A DNA stretch of 64,000 nt, taken from positions 206,792-270,791 of the forward strand of contig QAOA01002120.1 of NCBI GenBank assembly GCA_003255065.1, written 5' to 3'. Shown here one piece after another: positions 24,650 to 38,200 of this stretch; the stretch's first letter is position 1; each line of letters starts with the position of its first letter. The stretch is from Cercis canadensis. Lineage: Eukaryota; Streptophyta; Magnoliopsida; Fabales; Fabaceae. The notes beneath the pieces were generated by a model. The model was not told where the DNA came from, made no database searches, and worked only from the letters and a program-made list of their open reading frames with translations. The position numbers and the translations under genes were made by a program.

Positions 24650-25132
24650 AGCATTAAACAAGTCTATTCTCTATTGGAAACAAATCATTTATTGAATCCA
24701 CTTCCTCAGCATCAATTTATAAGCCGCCATCCAACCCTTTTTGCCCTGTGGCTAAAATGAATCTAACGGCTAACAGTTGAGTACTCTCCTAATTCTTGTG
24801 CTCACTCAGCCCAAACCTTGAAAAAAACAAAGGAAAAAGAAAGATAATAGAGCTCGCTAGAAGTAATTAATAACAAACCTTCTTCATAATTTTTCATCTA
24901 AACAAGTTACTAACATCGTGACAAAGCCAAAATATTTTCTTGTGACTTCAAAATCTGTGATACTTACATTTCTCAAATCTGTAGTAAATGATAAACCATA
25001 ATTACACAATTGAATTGAATAAAAGTATTATTCTGATGCATCAACATCAATAATTTTACAAGAACCGAGCATAGGGGTGACGTAAAATGGAAATAGAGAC
25101 GTTAATTTTCTCTACATTACATCAGGAAACTG
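24650..25132. other. Spacer between kinase relic and coiled-coil gene
   Basis: The first 55 bases (AAGCATTAAAC, GGAAACAAATCATT) match 45180-45222 and are remnants of the CLV1-type intron. The rest includes the 3' flank of the coiled-coil gene. No LRR exon is present. Confidence 0.55.
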
Positions 25133-27844
25133 TCATTTCTTTGCCTTGGCAAATCTGAGGCATCGGTATTTTTCACCGCTAACAGTGATTTCCAGAGCTC
25201 CATCTTGGTTATCCTGATTTGATGCAGTCCCCATTAAGACACTCTTTTCTTTCTCAAGATTATCTCTCTCCATCTTCAGCCTTGCTTCTTGACGGGCAAT
25301 CTCTGCCTGGAACATAACATAATTAAGGGTACCGCACAGGAATAAATATCGAAAGAATGCTGCACAGTTTCTCTAAAAAAATTCAGCCAGTTCCGTTTTT
25401 GCAGAAGGCAACAGTATTACTACATAACTAGCGAGTCATAAAGCACAATTTTTTTTAGAAAACAGAGAAAAGTGATCCCCAAAACGTGTGTGCAGTAAGA
25501 TACTAAGAATAAATTAGACAAACGCTGTCAGGGCCCAAAGTTCCTGCAAAGTTTAAAACGCTCTAGTTGAAGAACATAATTCCACAGAAAGTTGCAGTTG
25601 CTGACATCCAATAAATTAATGCAATGAGCCCAGCAACAAAATCACAAAGTTAAGTTCAAAGAGCAAAGAAATATTGACAGGTGATTTAATATTCAGGGCC
25701 TAATTCAAGTTCCACGTAGGCTGACTACACTGCTATAGAACCCCTTTTTTTCCATTTTATTTTATTTTATTTTTGTTTCTTGACACTTGGAGCAACATGC
25801 TTCGGTTTTGCTTGTGGTCTCTTGTTTCAAATTGCAAGGTTATTTTGTTAAGACCTATACTCGTTCTGCAAAATCAGTAGTTGGGCCATCAGTCTTATTA
25901 TAGCTTTTATCATGTTATTCAGAATTATCTTCCAGGAGCGGGACTAAGTGATCAAAGACATGATTTTATCACATCCGGTCAAGCTGAAATCCTAAAAGTA
26001 CCAACAGCAAGCACTTAAAAAACAAATTCAGTAGCAAAGACGGCTTCTTTTCTTCAGGATTGTTGTGAAATCATTTCACAATATATTACCAAATAAAGCT
26101 AAGAGCCATTTTATCTTCTCTCTCTACTTTCTTAACCAATTTACAAAAATTGCAGTCTACATCAAGTCTCTGGTTCCATCAACCTCAACCCACATTTTAC
26201 TTTGTTAATTATCCACCAAAATAATAAAATCAGTATTCAGTAGTGATTCTGGATACAATCATTTCTTAGAGATGCAAAACAAGCAAGGGGAAAGAGGTTA
26301 ATCATCAAACGTAAAGGAACATGACAATTCAGATATTAAGATGTCCTATATACCTATATCAAAAGTAGGTTCCACCCCATCCTAGGATTCCTATTTACAG
26401 TGAAGTGTACCTTTTCTCTACTTGCCTAATCGATTTATCCAAATATTCCAATCTGTACCAAATCTGTTTTGTTCCAACCAATCTCTAAAAGTAATCCCAC
26501 ATGCTTCCTTCTATAGCCATCCAAATGCAAATAATGTGCTAGCATTCTCAGGTATTATGTTTTATCCAAATAAAAAAGTAAGTCCTCAAGTATTATTTAT
26601 ACCGTGGTACGGCAAAAACCTGAAAGCTTTTGCAAATCTCATTTCCATACCAGATTCTCTTCCCTGAATCTTTATAGAACCCATAAACGAGTTATCCAAA
26701 TATTAAACAAGTCCTCAGGTATTATCTATAGCTTGTAGCGGCACAAGCCTGACAGTTCTTGCACATCTCATGCCTATCTAGATTCCCTAAAAATACTCGT
26801 CCTCAATTGAAAAGGAGAGCCTAAAAATTACAATTCAAAGTCACCTCAAGTGATTTACCACCACAGACACCGACACCCAACCAGCTACCACTAGGGCTGG
26901 AAATTTTCCCTGCACATCCCAGTGCCAAGAGGGACCTGTGTCATTTCCCTGCACAGAAGTTGGAGCATCTACAGAAAAACATACAATAGTCCAGATAACA
27001 AATTTTTTTAAAAAAAAAATCAGACGCAGGGGCAACTTCCTACTGATTTTAGTTTGTGTCATACTTCATACATGATTATTGCCATGATCAGCAGGTTCAA
27101 ATGATGTAAACATAGTTCCCATAAAACTAAAACAAGAAAAATGGAATTCTCCTAAGATCTCATCTTAAGGAGCATTTTATAATAACAGCTCTTCTGATCA
27201 TTAATTGTGTATTCTAATTTCAGCTTTTCCCTTAAAAAATGGTTGGAAGGAACTTTTCTTGGTAGTATGAGCTTGGTGAAGCCGAACTTTTTTGTTTTTG
27301 GAAAAGGTCAGGGGAGAGGGTCCAACAAATATTTCCAGTAAAGCCAAAAAATGGTGAAAAATAGCTCCCACTTCATAATGCATAGTTTTTTTTTCCTTAA
27401 AAAAAAGAACAGTCATAAACAAAGCACATGTTATTAAATTCTTTTAAAACTAAATTATTAAAAATTAGAGCCAAGTCTTCCTTGTGGATTATGAAGTTAT
27501 GATAACCCAAGAAGTTGAACCATGTTTAACAGTAACAAAAACATGTAGCTACATAAAATGAGATCAGAATTGTTGCATTTTATATAATCTACCTTTGACT
27601 TTCTAGCACAGGAACTATAAAGTGCACATTTAAAACTTAAATAAAAGTTAAGAGAAAAAGACACCTCACGACGAGAAAGCTCAGCCTTCCAAGCAGCTTC
27701 ACGCTCAGCAACCTCACGCTCACGCTCCTCAATGTAGCTTTGCATCTCTCTCTCCTTCATGATCCTATCCTGAATATCAGCATCTAATGCTTCCTTCAAC
27801 TCCTCCACAAACTTATCTACCACAGTCTTTATTCGGAGAGACAT
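25133..27844 (-). CDS. Short coiled-coil protein, two coding exons (117 aa), function unknown
   Basis: Exon 27665-27844 starts MSLRIKTVVDKFVEELKEAL and exon 25133-25306 begins AEIARQEARLKMERDNLEKE; the splice is GAG|GTGTC ... CCAG|GCAGAG in phase 0. Residues about 20-85 are a charged alpha-helix, probably coiled coil (IQDRIMKEREMQSYIEERER, REAAWKAELSRRE). The C terminus is GALEITVSGEKYRCLRFAKA followed by KK and a stop. I believe this is a small conserved plant protein family but do not recognise a named function. The ATG at 27844 is preferred because an ORF extending further upstream has no family-like sequence. Two or more noncoding 5' exons probably lie upstream (31287-31420, 33797-33905). 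The 2.36-kb intron holds a diverged direct repeat at about 26560-26665 and 26695-26790. Confidence 0.75.
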
Positions 27845-28355
27845 TCCCCCCCACCCCAAAGCTACGTCACAACTTCTTGTGCTTAAAAGCCACACCTGAG
27901 ACCACACCCAAGACAATCCAAAAGCTAAATAATTTCTTCGAGAAAATGAAACGAAAATCAACTATTGATTCCAACCTCAGTTACTCTGTTTGGTATATCT
28001 CAAAGAAAAAGGATGATTAGGACAGAATTCTACCTCTCCTGACCTTTACATTTACCCTTGTTTATTAGATTAATATTCAATTATGTATAAGCATTTATTT
28101 CATGAAATTTTCAGTTGAATAAACATTAGTAACTTAAAATCACAAGGTAACGAAATTACATCCCTATGTTTTTTTGTATTTTCATGTTCTTTTCAAATTT
28201 GTTTTCTTTCATGAAAACTTAAATACTACTTTTATTTTTTATCACTACTTTTGCTCAATGTAGAGAGAGAAATACATTTAACCACCAAACACTACTTGTT
28301 CAAGATAATCCCAACCCAAAATATCCTACAGTTGATTCACACCATACATTATACT

Positions 28356-29273
28356 TAGGGGTGTAATCGGTCCGGTTTACACCCCAAACTGACCACCGAA
28401 CCGAGCAAGGCACCTCGGTTCGGTTATGGGAAATTCTGGCTTCAAAGCTGAACCAAACCAAACTGGCCAAACTCAGTTTGGTTTGGTTCAGTTGGTTGGT
28501 TTTGGCTTCAACACTTCAATCCCCAAAGAAATTCAAGAAATATAGACAAATCTAACAGATGCAAACAGTACGACTTCATAAATTATGAAACAGATGGAAG
28601 ACATAACAATAGTGATGAAAATAGGAGGAAATGAGTCAAAATACACCAAAGCAGGAAGCAAAAACTTCTTACAATGAGAAGCAAGTAGCAGACCAAACAA
28701 ACAGCTCACAATGAGCAAATACCCTCACAACCAGAAGGCATTTCAGCAAAAAACAACCATATCCATTAATCCATATGTATCTCACACATAAACAACTTTT
28801 GGCATCACAAGTAATAACAAATTAACAAGTACTACAAGTCTACAACAGCAACAGCCACCAATATCACAGAATGAGGCAGTTAAAAAAACATAGCAGCAGA
28901 GAAGAAATCAGCAGCCCAAACTCACCGGCGAGCCAGCAACGGAGAAGAAGGGTGAGTCACCAAGACCGAGAGTGAAGGGTCTAAGGGAGAGTGAGGGGCA
29001 GTGATAGGGATTAGGGAGAGTTAGGGATTTCTGAAGAGAGGAGACTTCACTTAAGCCCTTAGGATTTTAGCCAAAACGACATCGTATTGCCCTCCTCGGT
29101 TCGGTTCGGTTCAACCTTGGTTTTCCTTCATTGAAACCGAGAACCGAACCGTGCCCCTCGGTTTTTTAGATACTGAAACTGAAAACCAGACCGACCCTCT
29201 TGGTTTGGTTTGGTTCGGTTTCTCTCCAGTTCGGTTGGTTTGGCCGGTTTGGTTCGGTTTGCTTACACCCCTA
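28356..29273. mobile_element. Non-autonomous hAT-like element with TAGGGGTGTAA ends
   Basis: Left end TAGGGGTGTAATCGGTCCGG; right end reversed TAGGGGTGTAAGCAAACCGA. Both subterminal regions are rich in GGTTCGGTT units. Flanks ATTATACT (28348-28355) and ATTAGAGT (29274-29281) agree at 6 of 8 positions, as for an old 8-bp hAT duplication. No transposase is present in the 918 bp. Confidence 0.65.
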
Positions 29274-29639
29274 ATTAGAGTAGATAAAGTACACAACACA
29301 ACTATAAACTTGTAGATAACATTAGGAAGACATGGCACAAGCCAGTGTTGTAAAAGTCAAAGGTGCCTCTAAGGCATCATTATAACCAGTCACTATAGTA
29401 AAGCAAGGTGGTAATTTTTTCTTTTTTTAAAAAAAAAGATAAAGATAGAACATAAAAGAAAGGTCCCTCAAGTCTTCAAAAGTCATCAAAATATCAAGGA
29501 TCTCAATTAAAACATAAGTTTCATATCATTTCAAAAAATGTAGTAAGCTAAGCTCTCACTCTACGGCAAAGGGTGGTCTGGTCTTGAAACAGACAGTAGA
29601 GTGGAATCATGCCATTCTAAGACAGTGATCAACTATTCT

Positions 29640-30000
29640 TTGGCTGTCTTCTCTTTGTGGAATGCTTGGATTAATCCTCATAATCTTATCTTTTGAAAGA
29701 CAAATGTGTATGACACGTCAATGCTCCAGTTGTATTTCTAGCATTGAAGGAAAATTTTTAACTCATCACATAACAAAGGAGGTAATCAAAATTGAAATTG
29801 CTAGCAGGATCAAAACTTTTCTATGGGGGGATAACCGGAAGTAGGGCAAATTTAGAACAACAGTGACAAATGTGGCAAGAGACTAACAAGTTAAAGCATG
29901 TTGGATAATTCAAAATACCAAGAGGAAATATATTCCTTCTAAATCTAAACTGATGATGGACTTCGAAGTTGGTTGTTATTAATGGATAATTACACCTTAG
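29640..30000 (+). other. Possible old LINE scrap; otherwise unassigned
   Basis: A short open stretch ending EIASRIKTFLWGDNRK (about 29797-29844) resembles LINE ORF2 phrases of the type 'RIKTFLW' but is too short to be certain. Confidence 0.25.
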
Positions 30001-30010
30001 GAAGAAGATT

Positions 30011-30230
30011 TAGAGTGTATTTGGACAAAGAAGCTTTCCAAAAAAGTGTTTCACTTAAAAAAAAGGCACCAATTTGTGTGTTTGGATGAGCTTCTCAAAA
30101 TTTTTAGAAAAAAGAACGTTAGAAAGCAAAAGTTGGAGCTTTTGGAAAAACGCTCAAGAATAGAGCTTCTGCTTTTCCTTAAAAGAGTGCCTTTTCCAAC
30201 AAATGCTTCTCTATCCAAACTCACCCATAG
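30011..30230. mobile_element. MITE with GTTTGGAYA-type ends
   Basis: Left end AGAGTGTATTTGGACAAAGA followed by AGC; right end reversed ATGGGTGAGTTTGGATAGAG followed by AAGC. About 220 bp, no coding capacity. Confidence 0.6.
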
Positions 30231-30988
30231 TGCTATAGAGTTGTTCTACAAATGGATATAGTATTGCTGCTCGAATTCCAACAAGGGGATATAAGAAATA
30301 GCTGTAAAAGTTGATAGGAGAAGCTGGCTAGGTTCTATTACAATTGCACACACCTGTTACTTGGCCACAAAACAAACTTGCTATTAAAGGAAGAATATTG
30401 AGTTAGAGGCTCCAAATATATGCTTCCAGCGTGTTTGTTCCATGATTGTGGAGAACCATGATGGCATGATCATTTATTCATGACGCAGAGAATTTGGTAC
30501 CATCAGCTATATTGTTTGGTTCTATAAAGAGCAAGGCAGAGTAAGGACAAGCAACAGCAATCAGTACTCAGCTATCTGTATCAAGCTGAACTTGTGTGCT
30601 GTTGTTTGTTTTAGACGGAAAAATAAAATTTATCAGATTAATGACAAACGAAGAGAACCAGAAGAGAGAGAGCAATATATCCTCTAGAAACCAATCTTTA
30701 GCAAGCTATGCACATATATATGAAAATTTTCCTTCCTCATTACACAATCCTTTAAAGCCAATTATCAAGAGTTCCAATAAGCTACTCCAACATGCTAAGC
30801 ATATTTAAAACGCAGGTTTTTAAACACACCTAACCAACAAACTAACTTGAGATTTCATAGAAGAACATTTTATTTTTGCTGCTTCTTCCTCTATAGCCCC
30901 CCATAATTCACCATGGTGACTATCTTAACCTCTAAGATCCTTTTCCTTTCTTCCTGAGATAATTCTCAAGGGAAATTTCCACCCAATA

Positions 30989-32066
30989 ACTGTTACCTAA
31001 AAGATTAATCAACTAGAACCCTAACAAATTAAGAAGGGATTGCCGGTCAACGTTATCTGCTGCATTATCAATAGCTATGAATCTTATTCTAGAATCCTCT
31101 CACTTCAATCAAAATGAATCAGCTTCAGGTGACTTTATCCTGACCAAATTTGAACATAATAACCACAAATTTTACACATGATAACCACAAAACACAGACT
31201 ACTCTGTGCAGGATGGGAAGAGCTCAACTCATACTACAAAAAAATCAGATTATCAATAATTAGATGGGAAGAGCGTAGGATTATACCTGTGGAGCAAGCT
31301 GGTTCGCCTCTAATTGCGCCCAAGTAGTGTCGTAGGTTGTTTTGGAGAGCAGAGTAGAGCTTTCACAAGTTTCCGACAGGGTTTTTCTCTTTCACGAACA
31401 GGCGGGGTGATTGGGTTTCCTATCACTGGTTAACTTCGTGAAGGGCATTTTTGGCAGGCACTGTTCACTTATACACTGTAGTTGTATTTCGNACTGTTAC
31501 CTAAAAGATTAATCAACTAGAACCCTAACAAATTAAGAAGGGATTGCCAGTCAACGTTATCTGCTGCATTATCAATAGCTATGAATCTTATTCTAGAATC
31601 CTCTCACTTCAATCAAAATGAATCAGCTTCAGGTGATTTTATCCTGATCAAATTTGAACATAATAACCACAAATTTTATGCATGATAACCACAAAACACA
31701 GACTACTCTGTGCAGGTATCTGTTATGTGAATCTATTATAGATTTGACTCTGGAATTAACAAAAAAACCTCATACTACAGAAAACAAATTTAAGAGCTCA
31801 ACTCATACTACAAAAAAAATCAGATTATCACTAATTAGATGGGAAGAGCGTAGGATTATACCTGTGGAGCAAGCTTGTTCGCCTCTAATTGCGCCCAAGT
31901 AGTGTCGTAGGTTGTTTTGGAGAGCAGAGTAGAGCTTTCACAAGTTTCCGACAGGGTTTTTCTCTTTCACGAACAGGCGGGGTGATTGGGTTTCCTATCA
32001 CTGGTTAACTTCGTGAAGGGCATTTTTGGCAGGCACTGTTCACTTATACACTGTAGTTGTATTTCG
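30989..32066. repeat. Tandem duplication joined at a single N (probable assembly artefact)
   Basis: Copy 1 is 30989-31491, copy 2 is 31493-32066; they meet at the single N at 31492. Both start ACTGTTACCTAAAAGATT and end GTTGTATTTCG. They are near-identical apart from a few substitutions and about 70 extra bases in copy 2 (about 31717-31795). The pattern is that of two haplotypes or contig ends placed side by side. Confidence 0.85.
31287..31420 (-). other. Probable noncoding 5' exon of the coiled-coil gene (repeated at 31862-31995)
   Basis: On the minus strand the stretch ends CTTGCTCCACAG|GTATAATCC, a good donor, and looks like a leader: no ATG-led ORF, C/T-rich start (GTGAAAGAGAAAAACCC). 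The same exon occurs in the duplicated copy. A similar candidate exon with donor TTTTCCAG|GTATGTG lies at about 33797-33905. The nearest minus-strand coding gene downstream is the coiled-coil gene at 27844. Inferred only. Confidence 0.4.
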
Positions 32067-33790
32067 CACTCCTCCACTAGATCACCTAATTGGTCAGGTT
32101 GGGTGGACGAACGCAGCTTAGTGCACCGGATTGACAAATCCGGTTAGGATTCCTCACAAATAGCAGTTAGCCAATTAAGAAAACTAGTCCGCTTTCTCTC
32201 TTCGATTGCAACAAGTTCGAGTTCCGGAGAAAATACCGGACATTGAACTATTACAAAATAGTTATATAACATCATTTGCAAACTCAAAAAGTCATAATTG
32301 TGGCATCACATAGCCAATATCAAAATAAATCTATTACAAAATCAAAACACTGCTAGGAAGTTTAGGAACCAGGATTTTGAGCTACTATCTGTGCCACCAA
32401 CTGCTCTTTGTGTACAAGATCCACCACTGACATGAAGAAATCTGTTATATCTGTTGAAATGCAAAATATGAGAGTGTGAAATGTGATTTGAAAAGCATAA
32501 AAAGCAGCTTATGGATCAAATAGTAGGATTTTAAGAGATACCCCCCACATTGATCTAATATATTCAAGGAAATTCTCCTAAATGCAGCTCTAGTATTCCA
32601 CCTAATGCATTCACAAACTCATAATGCACAGACAGAATCTGAACCATAAACTATTAATCAAATTAATTCCTTGGTGGGCTCCTAGTACCGAGTTGTTCCA
32701 AAAACAGGTTATTTCCTACAAGCAGGGCTCTTCTGTTGAATTAAATACACATACAAATGGCATAGCAGAAGCTTCTAGCTCAAAAAAATTGAACCCCACA
32801 TGATGTCTCTACTTTATTTAATCAAATTAATAAATTGGAACAACTTTTCTGGTTGGTTAACCACAAGGAATTACTGTGTGTGATCTTGCTTGAGGTGCCA
32901 CCTCTCAAAGAGGATCATACATAACCCTAGACACAATTTGTGCGTCAAGGAAATGAAGTGCAGGAGGAAAAGAGACAGGGTTTAATGGGGAAGAATGGAA
33001 GACAATGCGTATAAAATGGGATTATGAACAAGCCAAGGGTTCAGAGTCTAGTTACTTCCTAGCTAGCAAGTAGCAACGATTAATTATCAACTTCTACAAC
33101 TTATCCAATTTGCAAACTGGGAATGAAGTCTTCAATAGGTGAAACAATGCCTTAATCATAGAGATTATTTTCCACCATCAAGCACTCAGTCAATTGTAGA
33201 CCAACAATGTCAAAGGATTTAGCACAGTAATATAACTTACATTTTTCTTGCATAGATAAAGAAAAATTCATCAGGGAAACAAAACACTAGAAAATTCAAC
33301 ACAATTCTTCTCTTTTTGGCAGCACTAGATATTATTATTAACAAGTCAGGGTTCGTCCATTCATATTATTGAAATTGAAAAAGAAAAGGTTCACTTGCTG
33401 ATGGCTAAACCAACTAGGAAACAGTAACTCATATTGGAGAAAAAGAAATGCTCAAAATTAGAAAGAAAAGAAGACCTTGAGCCTCAGCACTCAGCAGTGA
33501 GCAATTTAGAGCAGTTTGAGTAAATCCTACTAAGACTAAAAGATACCCAAAACTACATCAATCAGTCATTTCATTTTGTCAAGAGAGTCTCCTTTATCTA
33601 TAAAACCAAAACCAAAAAAGAAAAATTCCATAATCACATTCACCTAGTTCTTAACAAGTCGCCTAACTCCCAATCACGCAAACTCATGACTACTTTTACC
33701 TTAACCTGCAAGTAGCAGTAGCATAAAGCTATAGACTTGCTAGCTGAGAGAATCAGATTTGGCCATAAAAGACTAGAAAGCATTCACATA
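32067..33790. other. Intronic or intergenic DNA, nothing recognised
   Basis: AT-rich, no ORF with family resemblance and no clear repeat ends. If the upstream exon at 33797-33905 is real, this is 5' leader intron. Confidence 0.4.
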
Positions 33791-34397
33791 CCTGGAAAAC
33801 GGAGTGATTGAACCCAAGGGGAAGCGATAAGCGTTGGTCGGGTGTGAGGAATGGAGGTGGTGGTCGCTGAAGAGGGTCTCCTGCGTCGCTGCGTTGTGGA
33901 GAGGCAAATGAGCGTGAGTACTCAGTACGGATCTTGGGGATAGGGTTACAGGTAAAATAAATTTTTTATATTTTAAAAAAGTTTTTTATGTCATAGCATT
34001 ATAAGAATCTCACCTCTCAGAATTATTTTGTGAAAAATGTACTTCAAAATTATTCTGAAGAATTTTATTTATTTGAAAATATTTTTTAAAATTTTGTATT
34101 AAATATAAAAATCTAAGTTTTTTAAATTATAATTTTCAAAAAAAAAAATTCATATACTAAATACCCCTAAACTTCTATGCATCAAGGATAAATGAATGTG
34201 GCAATGTGTGTAAAAGTTAGCAATCTTCTTATACATATATAATACTCAAAAGCTACAATAATTTTTTCAGAAATTTAATAATATTATATGTGTATATCAT
34301 ATTATACTGACGTAATAAATATATTTTATTTAATATAAAATTAATCTATCTTATTTTTTTAAATAAATTTTAAAATAATTAATTTATATATATATAT

Positions 34398-34567
34398 NNN
34401 NNNNNNNNNNNNNNNNNNNNNNNNNNNNNNNNNNNNNNNNNNNNNNNNNNNNNNNNNNNNNNNNNNNNNNNNNNNNNNNNNNNNNNNNNNNNNNNNNNNN
34501 NNNNNNNNNNNNNNNNNNNNNNNNNNNNNNNNNNNNNNNNNNNNNNNNCCCCCCCCCCCCCCCCCCC
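34398..34567. other. Sequence gap (151 N) bordered by 19 C
   Basis: N at 34398-34548 then a run of C at 34549-34567. The left border is (TA)n. The long C run next to a gap is suspicious of low-quality sequence. Translations across it are meaningless. From 34568 to 35226 is spacer and the DnaJ 3' flank. Confidence 0.95.
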
Positions 34568-35226
34568 GGTCTTTTGTTCTTATTTTCATTTTGGATTGTT
34601 TTAGTTCTCGACATCTTGCTTTCTTCTCATACACATCTCACCCCAATTATTCGTTCTTTTTCGATTTTCTTCATTTTGGTTTGTTTAAGTTCTCAACTCC
34701 TTGCTTCTTCTTATACTTTTATACATAACTCACCCCAATTATCTGTTCTTTTTCAAATGTCATTGGCAATCAACATTGCTAATACAGTAACTCGTACGAG
34801 CAAAGAATAATTAGGACGTGCAAATTCCGGCAATAGGAAAAAAAAATCTCTTTTTAACAAAAATATATGTATATATAATGGAATTTGTCTAAGAACAAAT
34901 GTATTCTATTCATCTATGAAAATGGAGATGACATTGCACCTCTTCTCTCCCTCCTCCCCAACCAAAAAAAACAAATACATGAAGCATATAACTTTCAATG
35001 GAAAAAAGAGACCTATTTCTTCTGCTCTCACCTCCGCTCTGTTTAGAGGACTAATAACCTACACCTATCAACACTCCCAACCCTGCCAATGCCATTGTTC
35101 TAAGATCAAGAACTGCCACGTTCTCCTCAGTAAGTGTAATAATCAAGAAAGTTGTATCACACAAAAGAAGAATTATACTTATGGGGTTAGAGATACATAG
35201 ATGGACATATAGGATGCCACAAAAAA

Positions 35227-38200
35227 TTATCTTCTACTGGTTGCAGTCTTGCCTTTGCTTAAATCAGCAAGTTCCTCGATAAGCTTCCTCTCATCACCGC
35301 TCAGTCGTTTAGGGATTTCAACTTGCACACGAACCAATTGGTCACCTCTCATATTGCTTTTATTCAGCAGGGGAACACCTTTCCTTGCCATAACAAGTGT
35401 TGTATTCGGTTGGGTTCCTGCTGGGATTTTTAAATCCACCATACCATCCACAGTAGGAACCTTAATTGTAGTCCCCAAGATTGCATCAATGTAAGACACC
35501 TTACAAGTGTATAAAATGTTGGTGTCATCACGTTTAAGGACGGGATCTGGGATAACTTCAATGACAACAAAGAGGTCACCGGGAGAACCACCTCGTCTTC
35601 CAGCATTCCCTTCATTCCGGACCCTTAAACGACTACCAGAGTCCACACCTGCTGGGACTTTCAGACTTATCCGCTTTGTTCTCCTCACTCGACCATCCCC
35701 AGAACATGTGTTACAAGGTGTTGAAATTTCTCCACTCCCATTGCATGAAGAGCATGTCATCGACTGCTGGAAGATACCTAACGGCGTCCTTGTTGATGAG
35801 ACAACCCTTCCTTGACCTCCACAAGTGCTACATCTGGATGGCTTAGACCCTGGTTTAGCCCCTGAACCATTGCAAGTTCCACAAGTCTCCAGTCGGCTTA
35901 TCTCTATCTCTTTTTCAACTCCAAAAACTGCTTCTTTAAAATTCAAGACAAGACTGTAATACTCATCTTCACCATCAATTGCTCCGTTCCAAGAGCCTCT
36001 GGGGTTCATGCCACGATTCATGCCCTCGAATAATGTCTCAAACAGATCAAAAGGATTACTGAAATCCTGACATAACAGAAAATCCTTTCCTGAGAAGGGG
36101 GAACAAGTAAAAGCAACACAAAATTTTCCATCGTCATATGAGGTAACTTACCCCCATGCCCATACCAGAACCTTTAAGCCCAGCCTCTCCATATCTATCA
36201 TATATAGATCGTTTCTCATCATCTGATAAAACCTGCAAAACAAGTTAATTCAAAGGAGACCAGTTACAATTAGAAAAGCATAAGGACTAGCAGAGTTCAG
36301 CAACTATCACAAATCTGCACTTTTACCTCGTATGCGTTGCTAATTTCCTTAAATTTCTCTTCTGCTCCAGGTTCTCTGTGGCACAGAAATGAATAATACA
36401 CACCAATAGTTTAAAAATAAGCTACATTAATCAAAATGATTCTGATGACGTGAAGGCATATGCAGGTAGCAAAAACTCTAATATTCACATCAAGCCCAAT
36501 TCAATTAGTATGTGGTGACTTAAGTGCCCCTTCCTCCAGGCTCTTTGATCAGGTTAGAACCTTGAACTGCTCTTGATTGCATTAATTTCAAGGTGATATA
36601 TCTAATCAGAGAAACTCAATCATTCTGGAAGGATGCTATCACTACAACAGGAATAATCATGGTCCAGCAAACTATTATAGCCTTACGAAAGGATATACTT
36701 GGTCAGAATTGGTGTTTGCACATAAGTGTCTGAAGAGGAGGAAACTTCATACTACTTAAATTCTTCCCCATTTAATAGTAATCTCTAAAGGATTGAAGCT
36801 TCCTATTATTAAAAGATAAACAATGTTAAGTAAATCATCCCAGGAAATATTGTTCTTCCTTAGGAAACCAGAAAGCCATCCCTCCCATAGCTTAGACCAC
36901 CTTGTACCACATTTTGACATCTGTATCTTCTGAACACAAGATCTTACAGAAATGAGAGATGTGTGCTGGATCATTAAGACATCACAAGTCGTGTGATCTG
37001 AGTGTTAATTGACAAGAAATCTGATTGGTTATGGCCAGAGGTATATTCAGGGTTTCAGGACTTGTAAAGGCATAAGGAAAGAAACGAAACAGACAAAAAA
37101 GTGATGAAATTTCAACTTTAGCCAACCATTTTCATTCTTTTTAAGAAAAGAAAAGTTTCAAACGAAGGTTCCCGAATAGAATGGCACCCATGAGCTCAGA
37201 AGGTAAGCAACAAACCAAGCATCACAACGGTGTAGTTAAAATCCCAATGTTCAGTGCATCTAAGGAATCAACTAAAAACCCTGAAGAAAAAGGAATATGC
37301 ACCTAACCAGGTTACTCTTGTTAATGAGAATCTCTATATTAAGAATATATGGCATTCTCTTTCAAATTTCAGAGCCTTGATTATAGTGAATACATTATTA
37401 AGTAATGCTATGCATATGATGACAATTAACTTCACAGGACCGGGATATAACCGCATATAAATAATTCCTAATTTTCAAAAGTGACTAGCTATAAACATTA
37501 ATCAATACACCCTAACCACATTGCAGAGAAATAGTAAAACAAAAAATTAAAAAACTAAAAACGAGAAAGAGAGAAGGGGAGTAGGGGATAAGGCATAGGA
37601 AAGGATTTAGAAAGAAGATTATGTATAACGCAAAGGAGAACATTAACTCACTTGTTCACATCTGGATGATAATTCCGGGCAAGCTTCCGATAAGCTGAAA
37701 TGTGAAAAGTAGAGAGATTTAATATTTCAGTGAGAATTGACACTAGGTAACTAATCCGCAGAGAATACACATAATTCCTTTTATTGGTCTTCTTGGTCAT
37801 CCCTTTTATTGTAATACAATAAAGTCAGCAATCAAAATTAGCTTTGATCAATGATGCTCTCTGAGCACTAAATTCAAACATCTTTCCAAATGTATCCCTA
37901 CTTAAAGAGAATTATTGGAATGGATATCTAATCCCATCTTCTAGATTCTCTTGACTAGGAACCTCCAGCAAAACGCTGGTGGATATCCATTCCACACAAA
38001 AGCATCAACACTCAATACCAAATGGATACCAAAGATGTCAACAATGCAACTAATTCAAATTGTAAGATCTTTGGTTTGGAAAGCTGCCCAGTAGGTTATT
38101 TGGCGTTTAGAGGAATAATCAGCCATTCCAAAAATAAGCTCTCTTGAACAAGCATAAGCTCTTGTTATATACAGATCAATTGGCAATTGCACTTCCGTCA

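Noticed and set aside
24453-24650. Stand-alone 65-aa protein starting MAEYGYTSKVEEK
   Set aside because: It is the start of a kinase exon running into a MITE; the Met comes from the intron end.
29111-29338. Thr/Asn/Gln-rich ORF (KPNQTGQTNRTGEK)
   Set aside because: Produced by GGTTCGGTT repeats in the hAT-like element.
34359-34634. ORFs crossing the N gap
   Set aside because: Translation of unknown bases and a C run; meaningless.
36756-36974. 72-aa ORF in a DnaJ intron
   Set aside because: No recognisable family and lies between confirmed DnaJ exons; no splice logic to include it.
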